A stretch of DNA of 64,000 nucleotides from Yoonia vestfoldensis SKA53 (GCF_000152785.1 NZ_CH672414.1:707343-771342), one strand, 5' to 3'; shown: positions 27,213 to 35,894, counted from the stretch's first letter. Numbers and translations: made by a program. Notes: generated by a model from the sequence alone, not told the origin.

Positions 27213-28652
27213 ATGGATATGTTCATCGATGGGGCCTGGCGTCCTGCGACGGCTGGTGCGCGTCAGGATGTCACCGCACCGGCCACAGGCGAGGTTTTTG
27301 ACACTGTACCGACAGGCGATGCCACGGATGCTGATATTGCCATTCAGGCAGCGGCGCGGGCCTTTGAAAGCTGGAAAAAGGTGCCGATGGTCGAACGTGC
27401 GCGAATTCAGAAAGCCTGCGCACAAGCCATGCGCGACAACGCGGAAACGGTTGGGGCTATCCTTAACAAGGAATTGGGCCGTCCCTTGCACGCTTGCGTG
27501 GCTGAAATTTCACGCTCTGCCGATTTGCTGGATGTTTATGCCGAAGAAGGTTTGCGCCTGACGGCTACGATGTCACTGGCTTCTGGAGCTGGTGAAAAGA
27601 CCATCGTGACCCGTGATCCGCTCGGTGTGGTCGTGGCGATCACGCCATTTAACTATCCGGTTACGCTGCTGATTTTCAAACTGGGCGCAGCAGTGATTGC
27701 GGGCTGCACAATGGTCGCAAAACCTGCCGAAGACACGCCATTGTCGACCCTGATGCTGGCTGAGATTTTCCACAAAGCGGGCCTGCCTGCGGGCGTGTTT
27801 AACGTCGTGACCGGACGGGGCAGGGGGATCGGATCGGCGATGATCGAACACCCAATCCCGCGCAAGATTGCCTTCACGGGCGGCACTGCTGCCGGCAAGG
27901 CAATTGCTGCAGCGGCCACCGGTACGATGAAGCGTGTGACCCTTGAATTGGGCGGGCAGAGTGCGGCGATTGTCTGTGCCGATGCCGATCTTGAAACGGC
28001 CACAACTGCCATTGTGCGGCACGGTTTCGCCAACTCGGGTCAGTTCTGCTACCGCGTAAACCGCGTTTATGTTGAACGCCCTGTCTATGAGGACTTTCTT
28101 GCGCGTCTGACCGAGAAGGCCGGAAAGCTGACGCTGGCTCCCGCAGGGGGCGACGGCGATCTGGGACCATTGGTTAACGAAAAAATCTATTCGAACAGTG
28201 AAGTTCAGGTGGCCGACGCCCTTGCGAAAGGCGCGCGGATCGTGCTGGGGGGGGACCGAAAAACCGGTCAAGGGTTTGATGCAGGTTTCTACTTTCCGCC
28301 TACGATCATAGCTGACGCCACCCATAATATGCTGGTGCTGACAGAGGAAACTTTCGGTCCGGTGATCGGCATTTGCGCGTTTGACAGCGTATCCGAAGCG
28401 CTGCGCCTTGCCAATGACAACCGCTACGGTCTGGCTGGTTTCGTCTTTGCGGGTGATCTCGCCAAAGGGCTGACCCTTTGTGAAGGGATGGAGGCGGGAT
28501 CGGTCTGGCTGAACGATATCCACCGGTCGTCCCACTACGTGCCCTTCGGCGGCATGAAAGAAAGCGGCGTCGGGCGCGAAAAGGGGCGCTATGGCGTCGA
28601 AAGCTATCTGGAATACAAGACCATGTATCTCAGCTATGAGGTGCCCGCATGA
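27213..28652 (+). CDS. Aldehyde dehydrogenase, CreC-like
   Basis: The 479-residue ALDH has TPFNYPVT, FTGGTAAGKA, the general base in LELGGQSA and the nucleophile Cys in NSGQFCYRVNR. The ATG at 27213 follows AAGGAG. In a cre-type pathway it would oxidise 4-hydroxybenzaldehyde (free or still phosphorylated) to the acid, CreC's job. It overlaps the next HD-domain gene by 4 bp. It is distinct from the ALDH at 11295 in length and motifs, so it is not a recent copy. Confidence 0.9.
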   Translation: MDMFIDGAWRPATAGARQDVTAPATGEVFDTVPTGDATDADIAIQAAARAFESWKKVPMVERARIQKACAQAMRDNAETVGAILNKELGRPLHACVAEISRSADLLDVYAEEGLRLTATMSLASGAGEKTIVTRDPLGVVVAITPFNYPVTLLIFKLGAAVIAGCTMVAKPAEDTPLSTLMLAEIFHKAGLPAGVFNVVTGRGRGIGSAMIEHPIPRKIAFTGGTAAGKAIAAAATGTMKRVTLELGGQSAAIVCADADLETATTAIVRHGFANSGQFCYRVNRVYVERPVYEDFLARLTEKAGKLTLAPAGGDGDLGPLVNEKIYSNSEVQVADALAKGARIVLGGDRKTGQGFDAGFYFPPTIIADATHNMLVLTEETFGPVIGICAFDSVSEALRLANDNRYGLAGFVFAGDLAKGLTLCEGMEAGSVWLNDIHRSSHYVPFGGMKESGVGREKGRYGVESYLEYKTMYLSYEVPA

Positions 28653-29260
28653 GTGCTGATACGCTTCTTTCGCGGGATATCCTTCTGTGGCATGCGGCCA
28701 AGGCGTTTCTTGATGTGCGATCGAATGATGTGCATACGCTGATTTCATACCGGCTGGCGCGTGCGTTGCTGGCAGAACACCCGGGCGTTGATGAGGCCAT
28801 CGTGCTGCCCGCGATCCTGTTGCATGATGTCGGTTGGAAAATGATTGATCCGGCCTTGCTGAGCGATGCAGTTGGCCCGAATGCGACCCGTCCCGAATTG
28901 GTGCGCGACCATGAAATTTACGGCGTTGAAATCGCAGGCGATATCCTGCGCCGCCATCAGCCCGAAGACGTCGATAGTGATGCTGTGCTAGCGATCATCG
29001 ACCGCCACGACACCTTGAAAGAGGCTAGTTCGCCAGAAGATGCGGTGGTCAAGGATGCCGATAAAGCATGGCGGTTTTCGCCGCATGGCGTCGCTACGAT
29101 TAGCGGTTGGTTTGACTATGAAGCGGATGAAACGCTGGCAATGCTCGAGGATTTTGTCCTGCCGACGATGCTGACCGATGCGGGCCGGGTCATGGCCCGC
29201 GCGATGCTGGCCGCAGGGCGTGCGCAGGCGCAGGCCGATTATTATTTTAAAGGAAACTAG
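28649..29260 (+). CDS. HD-domain phosphohydrolase, paralogue 2 (CreD-like candidate)
   Basis: The 203-residue HD protein has PAILLHDVGWKMID, DHEIYGVEIAG, IIDRHDT and VKDADKAWRFSPHG. It starts within the ALDH stop (ATGA) and is followed one base later by an SDR gene. It is a clear relative of the HD gene at 26597: all predicted metal ligands are kept in both, so neither looks inactive. The N-terminus (LWHAAKAFLDVRSNDVHTLISY) resembles that of the paralogue (KAEPYMRARKNDIHIPLSF). Confidence 0.85.
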   Translation: MSADTLLSRDILLWHAAKAFLDVRSNDVHTLISYRLARALLAEHPGVDEAIVLPAILLHDVGWKMIDPALLSDAVGPNATRPELVRDHEIYGVEIAGDILRRHQPEDVDSDAVLAIIDRHDTLKEASSPEDAVVKDADKAWRFSPHGVATISGWFDYEADETLAMLEDFVLPTMLTDAGRVMARAMLAAGRAQAQADYYFKGN

Positions 29261-29261
29261 G

Positions 29262-30023
29262 ATGTCGCAACTTGGCTTGAAAGACAAACGCGTTCTTGTG
29301 ACCGGGGCGGCAGGCGGGCTTGGACGCGCCTTTGCCGAAGGGTTTGCCGCAGCAGGCGCGCGCGTTATAGTCGCCGACCTGAATGAATTGGGGGCGCAAG
29401 AAACCGTGCGCGCGATCAAAGCGGCCGGTGGGCAGGCGCATGCCGCAAAGGTCGATGTGACTAATGCGCAAAGCTGTGCTGCACTGGCGGATTTTGCCCA
29501 AAAGACCTTGGGCGGACTGGATGTCCTGATCAATAATGCCGCAATCTATGCGGGACTGGAGCGCAAGACTTTCACCGATATTGACGAAGCAGTCTGGGAT
29601 AAGGTGATGGCTGTCAACGTCAAAGGGGTCTGGCAGATGACCCGTGCGGTCACGCCGCTGATGAAGACCGCAGGCGCGGGAGCGATCGTGAATGTCGCCT
29701 CGGCCACGGTGTTTTCAGGCTCGCCCCAATGGATGCATTATGTGGCATCCAAAGGTGCAGTCATCGCGATGACGCGAGCGCTTGCGCGGGAATTGGGTGA
29801 TGACAACATCCGCGCCAATGTGATTGCGCCGGGCTTTACGCTGACCGAGGCCAGCCTTGATCTGATCGCGGATGCCGAAAACTACGGCGTGACCCGTGGC
29901 GCGCTGAAACGGTCGGCGGACGCAAAGGATATGGTGGGAACGGCGCTTTATCTGGCGTCTGACCTTGCGGGCTTTGTGACGGGACAAACCCTGATCGTCG
30001 ATGGTGGCCGCCAGTTTAATTGA
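29262..30023 (+). CDS. Short-chain dehydrogenase/reductase, CreG-like
   Basis: The 253-residue classical SDR has TGAAGGLG (NAD(P) motif), INNAAIYAG, a catalytic Ser in NVASATVF and YVASK. It would oxidise the 4-hydroxybenzyl alcohol (or its phosphate) formed by the P450 to the aldehyde, the role of CreG. Family members act on many alcohols, so the assignment rests on the operon. It is spaced 1 bp from the preceding HD gene and 10 bp from the ferredoxin gene. The ATG at 29262 follows AAAGGAAA. Confidence 0.88.
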   Translation: MSQLGLKDKRVLVTGAAGGLGRAFAEGFAAAGARVIVADLNELGAQETVRAIKAAGGQAHAAKVDVTNAQSCAALADFAQKTLGGLDVLINNAAIYAGLERKTFTDIDEAVWDKVMAVNVKGVWQMTRAVTPLMKTAGAGAIVNVASATVFSGSPQWMHYVASKGAVIAMTRALARELGDDNIRANVIAPGFTLTEASLDLIADAENYGVTRGALKRSADAKDMVGTALYLASDLAGFVTGQTLIVDGGRQFN

Positions 30024-30033
30024 GGAGAGACCA

Positions 30034-30348
30034 ATGACCAGACTTGTCTTCATCGAACCTTCGGGCAATCGCTGCGAAATCGACGCGGCGGATGGTGAAA
30101 GCGTCATGCAGGCCGCGACCGCAAAGGGTATTGCGGGCATTGACGCGGAATGTGGCGGGTCGTGCATGTGTGCAACCTGCCATTGCCTTGTTGTTGATGC
30201 CGTGAACCCTTTACCGGACATGCAATCAGCCGAGGCCGACACTTTAGAATTCACAGCCCACCAGATGCACGACAACAGCCGCCTGACCTGCCAGTTGACC
30301 GTGACGCCCACTATGGATGGCACCGTTTTCCAAGTGATCGGGCGCTAG
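30034..30348 (+). CDS. [2Fe-2S] ferredoxin, P450 redox partner (CreF-like)
   Basis: The 104-residue adrenodoxin/putidaredoxin-type ferredoxin has the cluster motif ECGGSCMCATCHC and a downstream Cys in RLTCQL. Such ferredoxins pass electrons from an FAD reductase to class I bacterial P450s. The only P450 in its operon without its own reductase is the gene at 22403. The ATG at 30034 follows GAGGAGAG. Confidence 0.92.
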   Translation: MTRLVFIEPSGNRCEIDAADGESVMQAATAKGIAGIDAECGGSCMCATCHCLVVDAVNPLPDMQSAEADTLEFTAHQMHDNSRLTCQLTVTPTMDGTVFQVIGR

Positions 30349-30351
30349 GTC

Positions 30352-31581
30352 ATGTCAGGCATCGTTATTATCGGGGCAGGTCATGCAGGGGTGCAACTGG
30401 CGGCCAGTCTGCGGGAAAATGGCTATCGTGACACGATCCGCCTGCTCTCTGGCGATCCGGATTTCCCCTATCACAAGCCGCCGCTGTCCAAGTCGTTCAT
30501 GGCAACGGAAGATGCGGCACTTCAACCGCTACGGGGCGAAGCCTTTTATGCGCAAAACGCCATTGATCTGAGACTGGGGGTCGATGTGGCCCGGATCGAC
30601 CGAAACGGTAAATCTGTCATCTGCGCGGACGGCGCGACCATCGACTACGACAAACTTGTCCTTGCCACAGGCACCCGCGCACGAAACATCACCGTGCCCG
30701 GTGCCGATCTGCCGCAGGTCTTTGCGCTGCGTACGGCGACGGATGCGCGCAGGATGCGTGATGCCTTGCCAGCGATGCGGCATGTGGTTGTTATCGGCGG
30801 GGGGTTTATCGGGCTTGAGGCCGCCGCGATGCTGTCGGCACGCGGCGTGCAGGTGGATGTCATCGAACTGGCGCCGCGATTGCTGGGGCGCGCGACAAGC
30901 GGGGCCGTGGCCAGCGCTATTGCCGACCATCTGACAAGCACCGGCGTCAGGCTGCATCTGAACCAGTCGATCAGCGCTATTGTGGCACAGGATGGCGCGG
31001 TTTTGGGCGTGCAACTGGGTGATACAACGCTGCCTGCCGATCACGTTCTGGTTGGAGTCGGGGCCATCGCGATGGACAATCTGGCCCAAGAGGCGGGGCT
31101 TTCGACAGATAGTGGAATCGTTGTCGATGGGTTTCTGGCAACGGATGATCCTGATATCTTTGCCATCGGCGATAGCGTGTCGTTCCCGCAAATACATCTG
31201 GGGCGGCAGGCACGGCTGGAATCTGTCCAGAACGCAACGGATCAAGCGCGCGCCCTAGCACGGACACTGACCGGACAGCCTGATCGCTATACCGCTCTGC
31301 CTTGGTTCTGGTCTGACATCGGTACTCTGAAACTGCAGATCGCCGGTTTGTCCGAACAGCCGGACCAGTTTATACAGACGCATGACACCCACGGCATGCT
31401 GAAGTCGGTTTACCATCTCAAGCGGGGGGAACTGATTGCCTGTGAAACGCTCAACAGCGCCGGAGAGCATATGCTGTCACGCAGGATGATTGCAGAAGGG
31501 CTAACACCCGGTCTTGCTGAACTTGCCACAGGTGATCTCACACAAATCAAGCTCGCCTATCAAAGGCTTTCCGATGTCTGA
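30352..31581 (+). CDS. FAD-dependent ferredoxin reductase (putidaredoxin/rhodocoxin reductase type, CreE-like)
   Basis: The 409-residue protein has an FAD motif at the N-terminus (IVIIGAGHAGVQLA), YHKPPLSK, an NAD motif in the middle (VVVIGGGFIGLEAAAML) and the FAD-binding FAIGDSV. It is the NAD(P)H-dependent reductase for the preceding ferredoxin, completing a P450-ferredoxin-reductase chain. It is the last gene of the operon; no clear terminator is visible in the 160 bp that follow. Confidence 0.92.
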   Translation: MSGIVIIGAGHAGVQLAASLRENGYRDTIRLLSGDPDFPYHKPPLSKSFMATEDAALQPLRGEAFYAQNAIDLRLGVDVARIDRNGKSVICADGATIDYDKLVLATGTRARNITVPGADLPQVFALRTATDARRMRDALPAMRHVVVIGGGFIGLEAAAMLSARGVQVDVIELAPRLLGRATSGAVASAIADHLTSTGVRLHLNQSISAIVAQDGAVLGVQLGDTTLPADHVLVGVGAIAMDNLAQEAGLSTDSGIVVDGFLATDDPDIFAIGDSVSFPQIHLGRQARLESVQNATDQARALARTLTGQPDRYTALPWFWSDIGTLKLQIAGLSEQPDQFIQTHDTHGMLKSVYHLKRGELIACETLNSAGEHMLSRRMIAEGLTPGLAELATGDLTQIKLAYQRLSDV

Positions 31582-31743
31582 TGAAAGCTCGAAAAGGCAA
31601 AAAGGACTCAAGTTAAAACACTGAAGGGGGCTTTATTGATGGCGTGGATGCCCGAGAGATCTACATGGCCTTTTTGGTTTTTTGCCAGACGTAAGAGTTC
31701 CCTTTAAGTCAACATAGGTTTCAATGCGGCGTATAGTAGGACG

Positions 31744-31970
31744 CATGTTCCGCATCGACAAAGATGAAAACTCTATCAAGCCGCTGAAAGCACGCGGCTT
31801 TTCCGAATTGGGCTCAAAGAGCGCCAGCATCTGCAGGAGTGGATTGCAAAGTACCCATCCTGCTTGCGCGAAGATCTGCTGATCATTCAGACAGAGTTTG
31901 CGGGGTTTTCCGATACGCAGGAGCGCCTGGATCTCTTGGCCTTGAACAAAAAGGGACGCTCAGGGACAGC
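31744..31970 (+). pseudogene. NucS/DUF91-like nuclease fragment, frameshifted and truncated
   Basis: An ATG frame reads MFRIDKDENSIKPLKARGFS then ELG; after a one-base shift near 31813 it continues LKERQHLQEWIAKYPSCL, REDLLIIQTEFAGFSD and TQERLDLLALNKKG. This is the conserved N-terminal part of a PDDEXK-type family resembling NucS/DUF91. The similarity ends near 31970 and the expected catalytic core is missing. It lies between the catabolic operon and the integrated element, as expected for debris at a junction. The rest of the 31582-32059 gap holds no gene that I can support. Confidence 0.6.
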
Positions 31971-32059
31971 CGATCGAGCCATCACCTTCACGGTTGCCAC
32001 GTGGTTGACGCGCATTTGCTGCACATCGGTCTCTATCAGCCATTTTGCAGTTGTTTGCT

Positions 32060-32491
32060 TTAGATCACCCCATTCAAGTGTGCCTGAATGGCTTCGCCCA
32101 CATCGACCAAGATAAAGTCCGCCGCAGCGAGCGCATCCAATGCAGCGTCGCGGGTGACAAACATGCCGGAATAGTCGTCCAGTTCGCCCCAGCTTGGAAT
32201 TCCGACGATCACGCACTCACATTTGCCAGCTTTGAATTGATCGAGTGCGGACGCCAACGCAGCGTCATCGATTACTTTGATCAATGCCTTATGCTGGGCA
32301 ACTGGGATCTTGAACGCGCGGAGGCGGGATATGATGACTGCCTTCGCCAGTGCGACTGTGTCGTATCGCTTGGTGTTGCCAACGCGGGTTCCATTGCCAA
32401 AAGGCAGGCTGTGTCGGTGCATCTCATTTGCAAATCTAGCCACTGACTCAAAACCAGCAGTGCGCGCCAGATCCTTTGCCGTGACTATCAT
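32060..32491 (-). CDS. MerR-like HTH protein of unknown role
   Basis: The 143-residue protein has an N-terminal stretch (VTAKDLARTAGFESVARFAN, then RYDTVALAKAVIISRLRAFK) that looks like a MerR-type winged helix. The C-terminal half (CECVIVGIPSWGELDDYSG) is unrecognised. It is on the same strand as the element genes and may be its leftmost gene. A 260-bp gene-free stretch (32492-32751) lies upstream and probably holds its promoter. Confidence 0.6.
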   Translation of the reverse strand: MIVTAKDLARTAGFESVARFANEMHRHSLPFGNGTRVGNTKRYDTVALAKAVIISRLRAFKIPVAQHKALIKVIDDAALASALDQFKAGKCECVIVGIPSWGELDDYSGMFVTRDAALDALAAADFILVDVGEAIQAHLNGVI

Positions 32492-32751
32492 GCTTCACCT
32501 CAATTTTGGTATTTAGAACAATGATTTTATTATACATTAAAGCACTCTTTACCCTACGGTCATTAGCGCCTCAATGTTGGGATTTGCGCAAAAAATGTCC
32601 GACCCTGCGAACACGTCTTGCCTCTGCGTACCCGCGACGTGCATCAGATCCAAAGGACCCGCGATGCCTGTCGTGTGACTACAGAAATAATGCGGTTAAG
32701 TGCGGCAGCCTCAGCCAAAATTCCATATGGCCCGATCATAATCGCCTCCGC

Positions 32752-33027
32752 TTACCCGCCTGTGTGTTCTCCGACGGGACCCGCTAACTGGGCTTCTTGG
32801 TCTGCCAGTTGTTCGATTGCCTGCGTCTCTTGGCGTAGGTCCTCTGCTGTCAGACGTAACTTGGTGACATAGATCGAAGTCTGTGCTGCGGTGTCGCCTG
32901 TAGCCCATTTGTCGAGAATGCCCTCCACCGCGCGCTCTACTCCCCTGCGGTCTCGTGTGTCTGTGGTGTATTTCATGGCTGTCTCGTTCGAGGGAATGTG
33001 GCGCCTCGCTGCGGGTGTGTCGGTCAT
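32752..33027 (-). CDS. Small unknown protein coupled to the primase gene
   Basis: The 91-residue hydrophilic protein starts MTDTPAARRHIPSNE and is rich in charged residues in the C-terminal half. Its ATG overlaps the stop of the primase/helicase gene (ATGA), which is the main support for it being real. I recognise no family. Confidence 0.6.
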   Translation of the reverse strand: MTDTPAARRHIPSNETAMKYTTDTRDRRGVERAVEGILDKWATGDTAAQTSIYVTKLRLTAEDLRQETQAIEQLADQEAQLAGPVGEHTGG

Positions 33028-35894
33028 AACCAACTATCGGGATCGAAAATATCATCTAAAGGTGAAGCTAGCGGGTTTGACGGGTTTAACGGGTTTAACG
33101 GGTTAGTTTCCTCCTCTCGATATACAGAGGGGGTCTCTGCCTTTTCCGTGTGACTGGGAAGAAACCCGTTATACCCGTTAAACCCGTTTTGTTGCTCTGT
33201 GGAGGCTTCGCCAGCTTGGACACGATACACGCGCGAGCCTGAACTCGCATCGGCCCGCCCGGTCAGGCGTAGGCCATGCACAATTCGGCCCTCTCGGAAT
33301 TTTAGAATTCTGCCAAGACTTCGAACCGACTTCAGCGCCCGATCGCCTGCCAGATCGAGCAAAGCCGTTTCTATCGGCGTGTCGATCATTATGCCTTTTG
33401 CAACCGACTGTACCTCTTTGGCTGTAAACTCTGCAGTGTCGAATTGATCACGCAGTGCATCGAGTAGTGCAAATAGTGCGTCGGCCTCAGGATCAGCGGC
33501 CTGCGCCTCGCGCACAAGGTCCATTGGGTCGCCAAATTCATGCGGGCGCAACACACTGTCAGCCCAGCAAACGGTTTGCCTCACAAGATCATCCCACGCC
33601 TCGAATGACGCCAAGCGCCCCGGTGCGCGTTTCTGCGCATGGGTAAAGCGGGCACGGATCAAGACGCATGCGGGGGCCACCATTTCCACGCGGTGATCGA
33701 GTACCCATTGCAGCGGGTCCATATCGAATTGTCGCGCAAATGGTTGATCGGTTTCTGGATCGATCCGGCAAATAATGACGCGGCGCGGCAAGTCACCGGC
33801 AAGTGACAGATTGTTGCCTGTCAGGATCAACAGCGCTCGGTTTGGAATTCGGATCGCCTCCGACTTGCCCAGCACTCGATCGATCATTGCATCAGCCGTG
33901 ATAAAGGCCGCCATGCTCGCACTGTCAAAAATGCCAATCACGTTATCCCAGATAAGCGCCTTGCCACCTGTGCGCAGTGCCGTAAATAGACGCTTGCGTG
34001 TTTCCTCATCATCGCGCCCTTGCGTGTGCGGCCATACATCCGGCGCGCGCCCTTCTATCAACGCTCCTACGCAGTTTGCCAGCAGCGTTTTGCCGGATCC
34101 TTGAATGGGTGCATCAAACGCAATCGCGGGCGCGGTCGGTAGCACCGGGCGTGTGACCGCTGTGAGGATCGCCGCCAGTAACGCGCCTCTTGCCGATGCA
34201 TCCACAAAGGGAAAGGTTGCAAAGGGATACAATAGCGTTTTCACCGCACGGCTTGCATCATCGAGTGTCGGATTAATCGGCACGTCAGGCACATCGTCAC
34301 CAAGCGGGTCAAAGAGCAAACGCGTTTCCGCGTCATAGCCGGGGCTTGTCAGCGCCGATCCATCCCGCCGGATCGTCGGCGCCGTGATCACGCCCTCGAT
34401 CGGCTTCAGCTTGCGCCTTTCGCCCTGTGCAATGACTTGTTTCAGCAGTCCTGGCGGCGGGTCGATGTCAACTGGCACAACAATATCCCCTTGCTGCACG
34501 TATTTCCAAAATTGGGTCGTGTTCCCAAGGTGGTGCGCTAGGCCCGCTTCGCAAAGCGCATGCAAGCGGCCATCTTCGGCAAGCGCAAGCTGCCCCCCAA
34601 AATCATAGGTCACCGGATCGCGGCGCATGAGTTCGATCGTGGCGGTCGCGGCCTCGGACGTGTGGCCCTTCACCAGTTCCACTCGCGCAGGTGCGCGTTG
34701 CAGTCGATATGTTTTCCCGCCATGCGCAAAGCTGTGCAACGACGGGCACGCCTGCATAAGATACAGGCGGCCAACCGTCCGCCCGCCATCATAATCAGGC
34801 TCGATCGGGTCGAGGGTTATGCATCCGTGGTATTTGTTGCGATTGTTCAGCAAATCGCCGACTGTGACACTTATCAACCTTCCATCACGTTCAACCTGCA
34901 CCACAAAGTCGCCCGCAAGGTTGCTTGTTTCCAATGCCCGTCGCGCGTTTTTCTCAGCGCGTTCGATCGCCTCTTTGTCACTTTGATCTGTCAGCGCCGT
35001 GATCTCTTTGACGCGTTCGGCCACCCAAACTTCTTTGACTTCTTCGGCATCAGGCTTTGCCGCGCTCTTTGCCTCACTTTTGATCGCGTTAAGCTGGTCG
35101 CGTTCTTGCGCTGTCAGGTCATAGAATGCGTCGCGCGTGTCGGTGGGCAATGCTTCGGCATTAATCAAGAATGGATCGCCTCGGCGTTGGTCCAGACCAG
35201 CACCACAAGCCGCGCCGCCTGCAAAGTCTAGCCGTGATTGCTGCCACACGGATGCATCGACTAGGGTTCGCTCCAGCATCGCCCCGCTTCTACTGATTTC
35301 GATGTGACCATAACCAGCAAGCCAAAGCCGATCGACAAGCACCTGTCCTGCACGGGGGATGTCGGCGGCGTCCTGCACTAGCATGTAAAGTCGCTGCCCT
35401 TTAACGCCACGCAATTCCTTTTCGCCTTGCCAGATACAAGAGGATGCAGACGGCCACCACAAGAGACCAGCATCGACCAGACCGGGCGCGGCTTTTCCGA
35501 TCGCATGCACAAGGCTATCACGATCGAGCGGGTCACCATTAGCAGCGGGGTCATAGTCCAACATCATCACGCCTGCACCCTGGGGCCATACAAAGGCGTC
35601 GTTGGTGCGTGTTGTTGTTCCCTGCGGCTTACCAGAATCGGCAAAGGCCTTCCGAGTCATGACTTTGGTCGCTGCGTTGTTTGGCACGCCATAGACAAGC
35701 GCCTGTGCGGGTGTCAGGCTTTGTAGGATCGCCCCTAAGTCTGCCAGTGTTGAAAGTTCGCGTGTCTCGACCATGCCTTGCGATAGGTTGCCGCCCGCTT
35801 GCTTTAGCAGATCGCCACCTGCGCTCAAAGAAAACCCCTTGGAAAGCCGAGTCGGTTTGATCGCGGTAATGATGGAAAGCGTAGCTGTATTCAT
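33024..35894 (-). CDS. Primase/helicase-like replication protein of an integrated element
   Basis: The 956-residue protein has a Walker A motif in the C-terminal half (DAPIQGSGKTLLANCVGAL), a Walker B-like segment (GKALIWDNVIG) and a sensor-like stretch (ALLILTGNNLSLAGDLPRR). The N-terminal third has MMLDYDP and other features seen in primase domains of phage and ICE replication proteins. I start at MNTATLSIITAIKP (ATG at 35894); 81 more upstream codons are open but unlikely. The C-terminus has the low-complexity runs NGFNGYNGF and NPLNPLNPSNPL, encoded by 9-bp DNA repeats that look like iterons. Exact family was not determined. Confidence 0.75.
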   Translation of the reverse strand: MNTATLSIITAIKPTRLSKGFSLSAGGDLLKQAGGNLSQGMVETRELSTLADLGAILQSLTPAQALVYGVPNNAATKVMTRKAFADSGKPQGTTTRTNDAFVWPQGAGVMMLDYDPAANGDPLDRDSLVHAIGKAAPGLVDAGLLWWPSASSCIWQGEKELRGVKGQRLYMLVQDAADIPRAGQVLVDRLWLAGYGHIEISRSGAMLERTLVDASVWQQSRLDFAGGAACGAGLDQRRGDPFLINAEALPTDTRDAFYDLTAQERDQLNAIKSEAKSAAKPDAEEVKEVWVAERVKEITALTDQSDKEAIERAEKNARRALETSNLAGDFVVQVERDGRLISVTVGDLLNNRNKYHGCITLDPIEPDYDGGRTVGRLYLMQACPSLHSFAHGGKTYRLQRAPARVELVKGHTSEAATATIELMRRDPVTYDFGGQLALAEDGRLHALCEAGLAHHLGNTTQFWKYVQQGDIVVPVDIDPPPGLLKQVIAQGERRKLKPIEGVITAPTIRRDGSALTSPGYDAETRLLFDPLGDDVPDVPINPTLDDASRAVKTLLYPFATFPFVDASARGALLAAILTAVTRPVLPTAPAIAFDAPIQGSGKTLLANCVGALIEGRAPDVWPHTQGRDDEETRKRLFTALRTGGKALIWDNVIGIFDSASMAAFITADAMIDRVLGKSEAIRIPNRALLILTGNNLSLAGDLPRRVIICRIDPETDQPFARQFDMDPLQWVLDHRVEMVAPACVLIRARFTHAQKRAPGRLASFEAWDDLVRQTVCWADSVLRPHEFGDPMDLVREAQAADPEADALFALLDALRDQFDTAEFTAKEVQSVAKGIMIDTPIETALLDLAGDRALKSVRSLGRILKFREGRIVHGLRLTGRADASSGSRVYRVQAGEASTEQQNGFNGYNGFLPSHTEKAETPSVYREEETNPLNPLNPSNPLASPLDDIFDPDSWL
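33072..33188. repeat. Iteron-like 9-bp repeats in two opposed blocks
   Basis: Four contiguous 9-mers (CGGGTTTGA, CGGGTTTAA twice, CGGGTTAGT) occupy 33072-33107. Three 9-mers in the opposite sense (AAACCCGTT, ATACCCGTT, AAACCCGTT) occupy 33162-33188. Arms of about 23 bp match 22/23 when folded. The repeats lie inside the end of the replication gene. An origin or iteron role is inference. Confidence 0.75.

Noticed and set aside
27573..28748. 391-codon frame opposite the CreC-like aldehyde dehydrogenase
   Set aside because: Antisense shadow of a conserved ALDH; no family motif.
31582..31743. T-rich stretch after the ferredoxin-reductase gene as an operon terminator
   Set aside because: T-runs are present but I could find no stable stem in front of them.
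33072..33188. Repeat blocks considered as a CRISPR array
   Set aside because: Units are 9 bp, contiguous and inside a coding region; no spacers of CRISPR size and no cas genes in the window.
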